Source of the DNA: Micavibrio sp. UBA6929
GTDB taxonomy: Bacteria; Pseudomonadota; Alphaproteobacteria; Micavibrionales; Micavibrionaceae
Direction: 5' to 3'
NCBI GenBank assembly: GCA_002448815.1
Contig: DKAJ01000002.1
Span: 69,760-133,759 of the forward strand
Length of the DNA stretch: 64,000 nucleotides
Positions 25,211 to 33,882 of this stretch are shown here, in pieces. Under the pieces are notes generated by a model that searched no databases, was not told the DNA's origin, and saw only the letters and a program-made list of their open reading frames with translations. The number at the start of each line of letters is the position of its first letter. The first letter of the stretch is position 1. The translations under genes were made by a program, and so were the position numbers.

Positions 25211-26059
25211 TTATTTCTTTTTATGTTTATAAACGACGTCCATCATATAGACACCAATGGCCACAGCTGTAATGGCAGAAACGCTAAGCTCCATAACGCT
25301 TTGCAACACTGCAGAGCCCAGCGTATAGATGGGCTGATCAATTGATAATGCGGGATCGGTAAACAGTTGATCCCACATGCCGTGGAACATGCCTAAAAAA
25401 ACAAAAAACGGCATAAAGCAAAGCATCGATACAAAAATCATATGAAAGGATGCCTTAAAACCAAACGCGGCCTTTAAAAACGATTTAATCGACCGGCCCA
25501 GCGCGACTGGAACATACAAACAAAAATAACGGTACGCCCAAATGCTGCCCATCAAAAGCATCGTCGCACCAGCAAAGGCAATCACAGATACAATAAAGGG
25601 AATGTCTTCTGGCGCTGGCGCGCCTGCGGCTAGGCCTTCGGTGTTCGCTGCTGGATCGCCTGCATATTCAACAAACATAGCAACCGATAAAACACTAACA
25701 AGGCGTAATAACGTGTAAAGAATACCGCACGCCTGAATGGCCTTGCGTCTTTGCGCGATGCGCGCAGCGTCCTCTTTGGCGTCACCAGTAAGGAATGAAG
25801 GCCATGCCTCGTGATAAAAGACAAGGCGCAATGCCGCGGCGATAAACCACCCCTCGACAAAAAAGGACGGAATATACAGCAGCCCCTGACGCAGCAAATT
25901 TTCCTGAAGGCCTAAAATCACGACCACAGCCACAGTCAGGCATTTCACCATCATGGGGAACAAGGCCATTTGCGTCAAGGTTTTGCGGTGTTCCCACACC
26001 GACATATAACCGCGCGCGGCAATATCAATAATGTCTGTTCTTTTGGGGCGTTTTGCCAT
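25211..26059 (-). CDS. Polytopic membrane protein of unknown function
   Basis: A 282-residue inner-membrane protein with roughly six hydrophobic helices (about 30-48, 58-76, 110-128, 150-172, 202-225, 245-270), a basic N-terminus and a KHKKK C-terminus. It shows no catalytic motif I can recognise. It is expressed ahead of the ferredoxin gene (14-base gap) and divergent from ctaA, with 96 bases between starts. Location beside haem A synthase and a ferredoxin hints at a respiratory or membrane-maturation role, but this is only positional inference. Confidence 0.75.
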   Translation of the reverse strand: MAKRPKRTDIIDIAARGYMSVWEHRKTLTQMALFPMMVKCLTVAVVVILGLQENLLRQGLLYIPSFFVEGWFIAAALRLVFYHEAWPSFLTGDAKEDAARIAQRRKAIQACGILYTLLRLVSVLSVAMFVEYAGDPAANTEGLAAGAPAPEDIPFIVSVIAFAGATMLLMGSIWAYRYFCLYVPVALGRSIKSFLKAAFGFKASFHMIFVSMLCFMPFFVFLGMFHGMWDQLFTDPALSIDQPIYTLGSAVLQSVMELSVSAITAVAIGVYMMDVVYKHKKK

Positions 26060-26155
26060 GTTATTTATATCTGGACTTTACTATATCTACGCTTTAGCTT
26101 TAGCCACTTGCAAAGGGCTTTTCAAGCCTACCACCTCAAAAAACGTAAAACTATC

Positions 26156-27199
26156 ATGAGCAATAATTCATCTATCAAGCTTCCTTCCCCCTTGCCCGCA
26201 CCGGCCCTAGGCTATTGGCTGATGGGATGTGCCAGTCTGGTCTTTGTTATGGTCTTGATTGGCGCCATTACGCGCCTGACCGAGTCAGGCCTTTCGATGG
26301 TTGAGTGGCGTCCCCTGATCGGCGCATTGCCGCCGATGTCAGAAACCGAATGGCAACGCGTTTTTGATTTGTATAAACAAACACCTGAGTTTCAAAAAGA
26401 AAACTTCTGGATGAGCCTTTCTGATTTCCAAACCATTTTCTTTTGGGAATGGGCACACAGACTTTTGGGACGCTTAATCGGCCTTGCTTATGGCTTACCG
26501 CTTTTCCTTTTTTGGGTATGCCGCAAAATTCCAAAGGGATTTGGATGGCCACTGATTGGGATGCTGTTTCTTGGCGGCGCGCAAGGATATATGGGCTGGT
26601 TCATGGTACAAAGCGGCCTTGTGAACGAACCCGCCGTTTCGCATTACCGCCTCGCCGCGCACTTATCACTGGCCTTTTTAATTATGGCATGCTTGGTGAC
26701 AACGGCGCTTCGTTTGAACCCACACTGGGTTAAAAACATGCCGCGCCCACCCCTGATCACACATTTATGGGGCGTTTTAGGTTTTTATATCCTCACCGTT
26801 TTTTGGGGTGCGTATACTGCCGGATTAGATGCAGGCCTATTATATAACGACACCTTTCCGAAAATGGGCGATCACTGGATCCCTTACGAGATGCATTTAT
26901 ACAGCCCCCTTTTCGTTAATTTCTTTGAAAACCATGCCGTTGTGCAGTTCGCGCATCGTTGGCTGGCGATTTTGACATTTCTTATCGGGGTTAGCTTTAC
27001 CGCCCGATGCATCAAGCAAGGCGCCCTTAGCCTGCCAAGCATCCTATTAGGCGCAGCCTTCTTGGCACAAGTTGCCCTTGGCATTACAACGCTGTTTACG
27101 CATGTTCATATTATCCCTGCTGTTGCGCACCAAGGTACGGCGCTTCTGATTTTGGTTTTGATTGTGATTAATTTCGTGAAGTACCGCACAGTCAAATAA
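26156..27199 (+). CDS. ctaA: Haem A synthase (COX15/CtaA)
   Basis: A 347-residue inner-membrane enzyme that converts haem O to haem A for cytochrome c oxidase. Eight helices in two four-helix repeats are visible. Hallmarks are GAITRLTESGLSMVEWRPL, FFWEWAHRLLGR, SHYRLAAHLSLAF, FFENHAVVQFAHRWLA and AVAHQGTALLIL, which supply the four haem-ligand His residues. It belongs to the eukaryote/alphaproteobacterial COX15-like group. The start at 26156 (MSNNSS) gives the expected N-terminus; a longer frame from 25970 lies in the divergent gene. A hairpin terminator follows. Confidence 0.96.
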   Translation: MSNNSSIKLPSPLPAPALGYWLMGCASLVFVMVLIGAITRLTESGLSMVEWRPLIGALPPMSETEWQRVFDLYKQTPEFQKENFWMSLSDFQTIFFWEWAHRLLGRLIGLAYGLPLFLFWVCRKIPKGFGWPLIGMLFLGGAQGYMGWFMVQSGLVNEPAVSHYRLAAHLSLAFLIMACLVTTALRLNPHWVKNMPRPPLITHLWGVLGFYILTVFWGAYTAGLDAGLLYNDTFPKMGDHWIPYEMHLYSPLFVNFFENHAVVQFAHRWLAILTFLIGVSFTARCIKQGALSLPSILLGAAFLAQVALGITTLFTHVHIIPAVAHQGTALLILVLIVINFVKYRTVK

Positions 27200-27218
27200 G
27201 CCTGACAAGCACAAAAAA

Positions 27219-27239
27219 AGCGCCATGAAAAATGGCGCT
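27219..27239. terminator. Bidirectional hairpin terminator
   Basis: An 8-bp stem (AGCGCCAT 27219-27226, ATGGCGCT 27232-27239) with a GAAAA loop lies between ctaA (+) and the convergent lipoprotein gene (-). The minus-strand side has a strong run of T; the plus side has CTTATT. Confidence 0.8.
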
Positions 27240-27266
27240 CTTATTCATTCAGAAACACGTGGCGTC

Positions 27267-27602
27267 TTATTTAGACTGCGCCTTAATGAAGGCTTTTTCG
27301 ATTTTGCTCTGCGGGCGCGTATTCAATGACTTCATTTGATGATTTTTAAACATCTCGTCTTTTGTCAGGCCGCTTGCAACCGCTTCCTGCTCTTCAACTT
27401 TTGGCATGTCATCAACAAGCTTTAGCTCTTTGGCTGGCATCATAATTTCACGCACATAAATCACGCCGACACCCGCAGTACGGCCATCGCCATAAGGGAA
27501 CACATCTTTTGTGTAAACAACCTGCCATCCATCGCCACACGCACTAAGCGCCATAGGGATAAGAAGTGCAGAGATCTTTAATAGTTTTTTTGTAATGCGC
27601 AC
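27267..27602 (-). CDS. Small predicted lipoprotein
   Basis: A 111-residue protein with a type II signal peptide: MRITKKLLKISALLIPMALSAC, lipobox L-S-A-C, so the mature N-terminus is a lipidated Cys around residue 22. It starts at GTG with GAGG 7 bases upstream. The mature part is short and charged, with no motif I recognise; the +2 residue is Gly, which does not block outer-membrane sorting. It is monocistronic, between a terminator and the GNAT gene. Confidence 0.75.
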   Translation of the reverse strand: MRITKKLLKISALLIPMALSACGDGWQVVYTKDVFPYGDGRTAGVGVIYVREIMMPAKELKLVDDMPKVEEQEAVASGLTKDEMFKNHQMKSLNTRPQSKIEKAFIKAQSK

Positions 27603-27725
27603 AGGATGCCTCGTCAGAAGTTTAGGCAGGATAGCCTATAACAGGAATAACACTGATGATTCTATGATGATTCTGTTATTTTTCAAACCCCTAATGCAAT
27701 GATTGATGCAAAGGTGTGGAAAAAC

Positions 27726-28268
27726 TTACTTTTCGGCTTTTAAACGGAACAGCGCATAGTCCTGCGCTTTGGACTTGCTACGCTTGGGCGCATAGTTGAA
27801 TGATGCCTTTTTATCTTGCGTGAAGCCCATCTTTTCCAAAATATGCTTGGCGCGTTCGTGCTCGTCAACGCAGTAAGCCACAATCTGTTTAAGCTTTAAG
27901 GTTTCAAAGCCATATGTGATCAACGCTTGCGCAACTTCGCTGGCATAGGCCTTGCCCCAATAATCATAATCTAAACGCCATGCGAGTTCTACCGCAGGTG
28001 AGAACGGCATATCTGTCGGGACTTTGGCCAAACCAGAGAACCCCATAAAACGCCCATCTTCTTTGCTTTCTAATGCGAAAAAGCCATAACCGTTTTTATC
28101 TATATGTGATTGAAAATGCTTCACCAGATGCGCAGAAGCCTTATCGTCCAAACGATCAGGATAAAACTCCATAATTAGGGGGTCACGATTAATACGCGAA
28201 AAATCTTCTAGATCCGCGTCTGTCCAGTCCCGCAAAATCACACGATCCGTTTCAAGATATTTGTTCAT
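27726..28268 (-). CDS. GNAT family N-acetyltransferase (RimJ/RimL-like)
   Basis: A 180-residue acetyltransferase with an N-terminal LETDRVILRDWTDADLEDF, a typical RimL-like opening. It continues with GYGFFALESKEDGRFMGFSGL, then ELAWRLDYDYWGKAYASEVAQALITYGFE, the acetyl-CoA-binding segment, and EHERAKHILEKMGF. Such enzymes acetylate protein N-termini, antibiotics or small amines; the substrate cannot be told here. GAGG precedes the ATG. It stands alone, divergent from the secreted orphan at 28322. Confidence 0.9.
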   Translation of the reverse strand: MNKYLETDRVILRDWTDADLEDFSRINRDPLIMEFYPDRLDDKASAHLVKHFQSHIDKNGYGFFALESKEDGRFMGFSGLAKVPTDMPFSPAVELAWRLDYDYWGKAYASEVAQALITYGFETLKLKQIVAYCVDEHERAKHILEKMGFTQDKKASFNYAPKRSKSKAQDYALFRLKAEK

Positions 28269-28321
28269 TAAGGCGCCTCTATTATGTTCATGGAAAGTTA
28301 CATATGATATAATGTAATTCG

Positions 28322-28879
28322 ATGAAGCGCATTATACACTCTTTTTTAATCCTGTCTTGCAGTAATCTGGTTTTCTTTACGCCAGCATTAGCAAACGCGG
28401 CTGATGATCCGTTTGCTCTGCGCGTGATACGTGACACAGACATCGAGCTTAGCTGCCAGCAATTAGTTGACGAAGCCCTCTTGATGCGGGACATCATTCA
28501 AACAACTGAAACCATCAAAAACGATTCAGACTTCAGCGGACATGCCGTAACTGGCGCAGCGGCGATTGGCTCTTTCCTTGTCGGCACGGTTACAGGTGGA
28601 TTGGGGCTGGCGGCGGCAGGTTATGTCGCGTCCCAAGGCGTTGAAGCCGACGGCGAAAAAGCAGACAGCATCCAAGACATTGCACGGCAACGGCGCGCCT
28701 TGATGATTGGCATTCATAAAACAAAAGGATGTCAAAATTCGATTACGGCGGCGATCACACCTGTTGAAAGCAAGACGCCGCTTCAAACTGGATCAGAGCG
28801 CCTGGCACGCATGGAACCTGCCTCAGGCAAAGAAGCGCGCTTACCAGCGCAAGAGCAGCCCCCCCACTACAACGATTAA
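28322..28879 (+). CDS. Secreted protein with glycine-rich hydrophobic segment, unknown function
   Basis: A 185-residue protein with a Sec signal peptide (cleavage near ALANA-ADD). It has a short mature helix region with one Cys (LSCQQL), a Gly/Ala-rich hydrophobic stretch at about 77-103 (GAAAIGSFLVGTVTGGLGLAAAGYVAS) that could be a second membrane segment, a basic helix ending KGCQN, and a polar C-terminus. I do not recognise a family. No clear ribosome site precedes the ATG. Its 3' end overlaps the convergent deaminase-like gene by 4 bases. Confidence 0.65.
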   Translation: MKRIIHSFLILSCSNLVFFTPALANAADDPFALRVIRDTDIELSCQQLVDEALLMRDIIQTTETIKNDSDFSGHAVTGAAAIGSFLVGTVTGGLGLAAAGYVASQGVEADGEKADSIQDIARQRRALMIGIHKTKGCQNSITAAITPVESKTPLQTGSERLARMEPASGKEARLPAQEQPPHYND

Positions 28880-30258
28880 CAGCACCCATCCGGGTCTAAG
28901 TGTACATGTTCAGCCGCGTGCATTTTCTGCTTCGAAAAACGTGGATTACCGTGCCCCCCTTGCGGCGGATCATTCCAGTTATTAGTTACGCGCTCTGACG
29001 GCGGAATTAACGGCGAAACGCCTGCCTGCTTTAACGTTTGCAAGGCATCTTTATCTTTTGTCATCCATGATGCCTTTTTATCCAACACATGTAATTGCAC
29101 GCGGTCCATAATGTCGTGTAACCCCACCAATTCATGCGACGTCGGCGTACATGAGGTAATCACTTGTGTTCCTTCCGGCACAACGATACCTGTGCGCCCC
29201 AAAATTGCTCGCAAGTGATCAAGAGGATAAAGCTTGGCTTGATATTTCTTACTCTCTTTACGCTGCTGATCTGGACTTAACGCAGCGAACTCAGGCGCAC
29301 TCATCAACGATTTTAATTTATCCTCTTTATCCACTGTACTAAGGCTGGTCGCCAAAACAACCGTATAGCAGTCATCGCCATATTTCGGCGGTAAGACGAG
29401 AGCTGCCAGCGCGTTATCGCTATTTTCTTTGATATTTTTCGAGCGGTTACTTCTCAAGAATTTACGCATCTCATTTTTATATTCCTCCAAATTAAATTGG
29501 CTGGCCTTAATGCGGCTAAATCCAAAGCCCCCTTCGATATCTTCGTGGTCGTCACTGGCTTGATGTCGCCAATCTAACCTATCTAATATTTTACGCCCTG
29601 CGGCCTTGGCAAATTCATATTTGCGGTGCGCCTTGCTGATAATTGCGCTATTGCCTTTATCGGGGTGGTCATACACATCATCAATTTGATCGCCGTCAAA
29701 GCTATCCAGGAATTTAATATTTTTCGTTACTGGCGGCGGCGTTATCTTTTCATGTGTGGCGGTTTGGCTTTCTGGATCCAAGTGCGTCTTAAACACGTTA
29801 ATCCCTGCATTGGCGGCAATTTGCATCGAAGTTTTATCAAAATGGAAGGCGCGGCGCGAATACCATTCGCTTCCACCATCTTCAGGTGCCTCGAAGGCCT
29901 TGGCATCAATATAAATATTCATGACGCCTGATGCGACGACTGCGTTCATACAGTTGGGGCACAGAGGGTCTGTAATAAATAGATCAGAAGAATCTGTTGC
30001 CAGCCCCTGTTGCGCGGCGAAGGCAATGGTTGCAGGCTCGGCATGTTTACTGGGGCTGGATGATCCAATTTTGGTTTTAATGTTGCGCTCGGGCGCGAGG
30101 TAATCCAGCCATTCATTCGCACCTTGAACGACCAGACCATTTGATAAACGAAAAACCGCGCCCACAGGCGTGCTTTTTTGCTTGCTTGTCTCTTGCGTTT
30201 GGCGCGCCAGCTCTATGAGCTCATAGGCTTCGCGCTCTTCTCCGTTATACTGCTTCAT
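28876..30258 (-). CDS. Cytidine/deoxycytidylate deaminase-fold protein, apparent tandem domains
   Basis: A 460-residue protein. Residues 8-160 form a nucleotide deaminase domain: zinc motif HAE at 72-74, then PLCPNC at 98-103 (C100, C103), with the conserved strand NIYID after it and a FDKTSMQIAANAGINVF helix. Residues about 280-420 repeat the same order: ALAALVLP, an ITSCTPTSHEL segment where PCxxC should be, VQLHVLD, then KDKDALQTLKQAGVSPL. The zinc ligands are absent in this second copy. The N-terminal domain should deaminate a base or nucleoside; the C-terminal half may be structural. The protein ends in a His/Cys-rich tail (HVHLDPDGCC). It is not a standard Cdd, TadA or ComEB. Confidence 0.75.
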   Translation of the reverse strand: MKQYNGEEREAYELIELARQTQETSKQKSTPVGAVFRLSNGLVVQGANEWLDYLAPERNIKTKIGSSSPSKHAEPATIAFAAQQGLATDSSDLFITDPLCPNCMNAVVASGVMNIYIDAKAFEAPEDGGSEWYSRRAFHFDKTSMQIAANAGINVFKTHLDPESQTATHEKITPPPVTKNIKFLDSFDGDQIDDVYDHPDKGNSAIISKAHRKYEFAKAAGRKILDRLDWRHQASDDHEDIEGGFGFSRIKASQFNLEEYKNEMRKFLRSNRSKNIKENSDNALAALVLPPKYGDDCYTVVLATSLSTVDKEDKLKSLMSAPEFAALSPDQQRKESKKYQAKLYPLDHLRAILGRTGIVVPEGTQVITSCTPTSHELVGLHDIMDRVQLHVLDKKASWMTKDKDALQTLKQAGVSPLIPPSERVTNNWNDPPQGGHGNPRFSKQKMHAAEHVHLDPDGCC

Positions 30259-30389
30259 TACGTAATCCGTTATACCCGTTCATTTACTCACCCCTGTTTG
30301 CTTTTATTTTATTAGGGATTGCTATTATATAACATAAAGATTGAGAAGTTGCTAACACATTATGACAACCTATTTTCCCGCAAAGGGGC

Positions 30390-30418
30390 TTGTGTTTGCG
30401 GGCGCGCAGGCGTATAGA
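30390..30418 (+). promoter_or_regulatory. Candidate sigma-70 promoter for lpd
   Basis: TTGTGT (30390-30395) and TATAGA (30413-30418) are separated by 17 bases and lie about 47 bases before the lpd start codon. This is a good housekeeping-type spacing with one or two mismatches per hexamer. Confidence 0.45.
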
Positions 30419-30464
30419 TGGGCTGTTTATTTTATAAGACCCTACAACAAACGAGAGCATAATA

Positions 30465-31856
30465 ATGAGCGATAAATTTGATGTCATCATCATCGGCGCA
30501 GGCCCAGGTGGATATGTATGTGCCATTCGCGCGGCGCAACTAGGTATGAAAGTTGCCTGCGTAGATAAACGTGAAACACTAGGCGGGACCTGTTTGAATG
30601 TTGGCTGTATCCCTTCAAAGGCTCTTTTGAGCGCATCTGAAAAATACGAAGATGCAGCGCATCACATGGCCGATATGGGCATTAAAATCCGCGGCGCAAG
30701 CGTTGATTGGTCTGGCATGCAAAAGCACAAAGACGGCGTTGTCGATAGCAACACCAAAGGCATCGAGTTTTTGTTCAAGAAGAACAAAATCACACGCATT
30801 ACTGGCACAGCAAAAATCATTTCTGCCGGTAAGGTTGACGTTGATGGCACTGAATATGCGGCTGATAACATTATTATCGCGACAGGTTCTGACGTTGCGT
30901 CCCTGCCCGGCATTGAAATTGACGAAGAAAAAATCGTCTCTTCAACTGGCGCGCTGACACTGAAAGAAGCGCCACGCAGCATGGTTGTTATTGGCGGCGG
31001 CGTGATCGGGCTTGAGCTTGGTACAGTTTACCGCCGTCTGGGCAGTGAAGTAACCGTTGTTGAATTTCAGGACAATATCTTACCTGGTATGGACGGCGAA
31101 GTGCGCAAAGAAACACTGAAGATCCTGCAAAAGCAAGGCATGCAGTTCAAACTTTCAAGCAAAGTGACTGGCGCAACATCTAGCCGCTTTAGCGTTAATT
31201 TGGACGTTGAATCTGTTGATGGCTCATCAAGCGAAACACTGAAAGCCGACGTTGTGTTGATGGCGGTTGGCCGTAAACCTTATACAGATGGTCTTGGCCT
31301 TGAAGATGCAGGCGTTAAATTGGACGAGCGCGGCCGCGTTGAAGTGGACGAGTTTTTTGAAACATCTGTTGAAGGCATTTATGCGATTGGCGATGTTATT
31401 CGCGGCGCGATGCTGGCACACAAGGCGGAAGATGAAGGCGTTGTTTTGGCTGAGATGCTTGCAGGGCAAAGCGGCCATATCGATTATGATGCCATCCCTG
31501 GCGTTGTCTATACTTGGCCAGAAGTTGCCAGCGTTGGTAAAACTGAAGAGCAACTCAAAGACGAAGGCATTGCCTATAACGCAGGTAAATTCCCGTTCAT
31601 GGCCAATGGCCGTGCCCGCGCGATGAATGCGATTGATGGTTTTGTTAAAATCCTTGCATGCGCTAAGACTGATAAAGTTTTGGGCGGCCATATTGTTGGC
31701 CCGAATGCAGGTGATTTGATCCAAGAAATCGTGACTGTGATGGAATTTGATGGCAGCGCCGAAGACATTGCCCGCACATGCCATGCGCACCCAACACTTA
31801 GCGAAGTTGTCAAAGAAGCTGCGCTTGCGGTTGATAAGCGCCCTCTTCACATCTAA
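30465..31856 (+). CDS. lpdA: Dihydrolipoyl dehydrogenase (E3)
   Basis: A 463-residue FAD flavoprotein that reoxidises dihydrolipoamide in 2-oxo acid dehydrogenase complexes and the glycine cleavage system. It has the FAD motif IIIGAGPGGYVCAIRAAQLG, redox disulfide GGTCLNVGCIPSKALL, NAD-binding VVIGGGVIGLELG, YAIGDV, and the C-terminal HAHPTLSE His-Glu pair. Normal length, all motifs intact. odhB, an E2 partner, lies 30 kb away rather than adjacent. The gene has its own likely promoter and a strong terminator, so it is monocistronic. Confidence 0.97.
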   Translation: MSDKFDVIIIGAGPGGYVCAIRAAQLGMKVACVDKRETLGGTCLNVGCIPSKALLSASEKYEDAAHHMADMGIKIRGASVDWSGMQKHKDGVVDSNTKGIEFLFKKNKITRITGTAKIISAGKVDVDGTEYAADNIIIATGSDVASLPGIEIDEEKIVSSTGALTLKEAPRSMVVIGGGVIGLELGTVYRRLGSEVTVVEFQDNILPGMDGEVRKETLKILQKQGMQFKLSSKVTGATSSRFSVNLDVESVDGSSSETLKADVVLMAVGRKPYTDGLGLEDAGVKLDERGRVEVDEFFETSVEGIYAIGDVIRGAMLAHKAEDEGVVLAEMLAGQSGHIDYDAIPGVVYTWPEVASVGKTEEQLKDEGIAYNAGKFPFMANGRARAMNAIDGFVKILACAKTDKVLGGHIVGPNAGDLIQEIVTVMEFDGSAEDIARTCHAHPTLSEVVKEAALAVDKRPLHI

Positions 31857-31885
31857 GGGCTCAACGCTCTTACATAAGCACAACA

Positions 31886-31912
31886 AAAATGCGCCTCAAT
31901 CGGGCGCATTTT
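31886..31912. terminator. Bidirectional hairpin terminator after lpd
   Basis: A 10-bp stem (AAAATGCGCC 31886-31895, GGCGCATTTT 31903-31912) with a 7-base loop is followed by T-rich sequence. It serves lpd (+) and the convergent N-carbamoylputrescine amidase gene (-). Confidence 0.85.
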
Positions 31913-31942
31913 TTATTGGGTCATCGGCGGCATAAAACGCGC

Positions 31943-32806
31943 TTATTTCTTGGTATACAAATCAGGTCTGCGATCACGGAAGAACCCCCAAATACTCCGG
32001 TTCTTTTGCAAGGCATCCAGATCAAAGCTTTGCAGCAATACGCCCTCTTCCTGCGCGCCGAATGATTGCACCAAATCGCCGCACTGATCGGCAATAAAGG
32101 AATGCCCGTAAAAGCTTTGCTCATCGCCGTAGCCTTTTTCTGTGCCTATGCGGTTTGCGGCAATGACTGGCACGGCGTTACTTACGGCGTGGCCTTGCAT
32201 TGCGCGCCGCCACATGCGGGATGTATCAAGGTCTTCATCGTATGGTTCTGCCCCGATAGCAGTGGGATAGAATAAAAGCTCCGCCCCTTGCAGCATCATT
32301 TCACGTGCACATTCAGGAAACCATTGATCCCAGCAAATGCCCACGCCGACCTTACCAAAGGGCGTATTCCAGACCTTAAACCCTGTATCGCCAGGGCGAA
32401 AATAGTATTTCTCTTGATAGCCTGGACCATCAGGAATGTGACTTTTGCGGTAGATACCCATGACCTGACCATCTGTGCCGAGCATCGCCACGCTGTTATA
32501 GGTATGCGGGCCATCGCGTTCGAAAATCGAAACGGGAATAACAATGTTCAGCGCCTTTGCAACCGGCGCTAATTGTGTCACGCATGGGTGGTCATCAACG
32601 GCGTAGGCATGATCGAACCAGCGCTCATCTTGCGTTGTGCAGAAATATATATTTTGAAAAAGCTCAGACGGCAGGACAATATTCGCGCCCTGTTTTGCGG
32701 CGCCCTCGATAAAAGCGATCGTCTTGTCGATATTCGCCTGCATATCCGCGCCATAGGATGTCTGAATGGCGGCAACAGTTGTGATGCGTTGATTACTCTT
32801 CGTCAT
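31943..32806 (-). CDS. aguB: N-carbamoylputrescine amidase
   Basis: A 287-residue nitrilase-superfamily amidohydrolase that converts N-carbamoylputrescine to putrescine, CO2 and ammonia. The catalytic Glu-Lys-Cys triad is visible in VLPSELFQNIYF, YRKSHIPDGPGY and GICWDQWFPE. The YYFRPGD and GAEPYDEDLD blocks are typical of the plant/bacterial AguB group. The start at 32806 (MTKSNQR) has AGGAG 8-9 bases upstream and overlaps the 3' end of agmatine deiminase by 14 bases, so the two are translationally coupled as one pathway unit. Confidence 0.94.
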   Translation of the reverse strand: MTKSNQRITTVAAIQTSYGADMQANIDKTIAFIEGAAKQGANIVLPSELFQNIYFCTTQDERWFDHAYAVDDHPCVTQLAPVAKALNIVIPVSIFERDGPHTYNSVAMLGTDGQVMGIYRKSHIPDGPGYQEKYYFRPGDTGFKVWNTPFGKVGVGICWDQWFPECAREMMLQGAELLFYPTAIGAEPYDEDLDTSRMWRRAMQGHAVSNAVPVIAANRIGTEKGYGDEQSFYGHSFIADQCGDLVQSFGAQEEGVLLQSFDLDALQKNRSIWGFFRDRRPDLYTKK

Positions 32807-33791
32807 AGACAGGCTCCTGCTGGGTAATGCAGTGGAACGAACCACCGCCTGTTAACACCGCGCGCGAACTTACACTCACGACTTTACGATCAGGGAACAG
32901 CCCCTTTAACACCAACAGCGCCTCATCTTCACGCAGCGCACCATAGCTCGGCATGACGACTGCACCATTTGTAATAATGAAATTCATGTATGATGCAGGC
33001 ATGACATTGCCATCTTCATCAGTGATCAGCCCAGGCGATGGCATTTCAACAACATCAAATCCCATTTCACGCAATGCCTGCGCGGTTTCTTCATAAAGGG
33101 CAGCATTAGGATCTTCGACATTACATGCCGTCTGACACAAAACCGTATTTTCACCAACAAAGCGCGCGAGATTATCAACATGACCATCGGTATGATCACC
33201 CCTTAGCCCTTGATCAAGCCAACAGATGCGCTGCGCGCCGAATGCGTCCTTTAAGGCCTGCGCGGCGGTTTCTTCATCCCAGCCATTGCGGTTTTCATTT
33301 AAGACACACTGACGCGTGGTTAAAATTGTGCCCTTGCCGTTATGATCTAACGCGCCGCCCTCAAGAATATAATCATATTTCACAGCGCCTTTGCCCGAGC
33401 GCTCGGCAATGATATCGCCAATTGTATCATCGTTATCATACAGATATTTACCGCCCCAACCGTTATGGCCGAAACGCAGCGCATACCCGTCACGCGTAAA
33501 GATAGGCCCCGTATCGCGCATCCATACATCGCCAAATTCGGCCACAACAATTTCCGCGACATCACCAACCATAACGCGCGCGGAGGCCACAGCTTCCTCA
33601 GTGCAGGCAAGAACCTTAACAGTTTCACCTTCGGACACGACTGAGATCATCGCGGCGATTTCCTGACGTGCGTTCAGTAATGTCACACCCGGCCAACGAT
33701 CATCATCGTTATGCGAAGGCCACCCCACCCATAAACACGATTGCGGTTCCCATTCTGCAGGAATTTTAAATTTCACATCTGTTTTCGTCAT
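32793..33791 (-). CDS. aguA: Agmatine deiminase
   Basis: A 332-residue guanidino-group-modifying enzyme that hydrolyses agmatine to N-carbamoylputrescine and ammonia. It has AEWEPQSCLWVGWP, the VWMRDTGPIF motif, NGWGGKY, EGGALDHNGKGT, GDHTDGHVDNLARF, and the nucleophile region GGGSFHCITQQEP near the C-terminus. The ATG at 33791 is preferred over an upstream TTG at 33812. It precedes aguB in an operon and diverges from the carboxyspermidine genes, with 91 bases between starts. Agmatine supply (arginine decarboxylase) is not in the window. Confidence 0.95.
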   Translation of the reverse strand: MTKTDVKFKIPAEWEPQSCLWVGWPSHNDDDRWPGVTLLNARQEIAAMISVVSEGETVKVLACTEEAVASARVMVGDVAEIVVAEFGDVWMRDTGPIFTRDGYALRFGHNGWGGKYLYDNDDTIGDIIAERSGKGAVKYDYILEGGALDHNGKGTILTTRQCVLNENRNGWDEETAAQALKDAFGAQRICWLDQGLRGDHTDGHVDNLARFVGENTVLCQTACNVEDPNAALYEETAQALREMGFDVVEMPSPGLITDEDGNVMPASYMNFIITNGAVVMPSYGALREDEALLVLKGLFPDRKVVSVSSRAVLTGGGSFHCITQQEPVYDEE

Positions 33792-33882
33792 TGTTTTTCC
33801 GTTCTTAAGCAAACGGTTATACTTGATTTTTTGCCTATTTCCAATATATATGTCATTTCATACATTAAGCGAGGAGATCACA

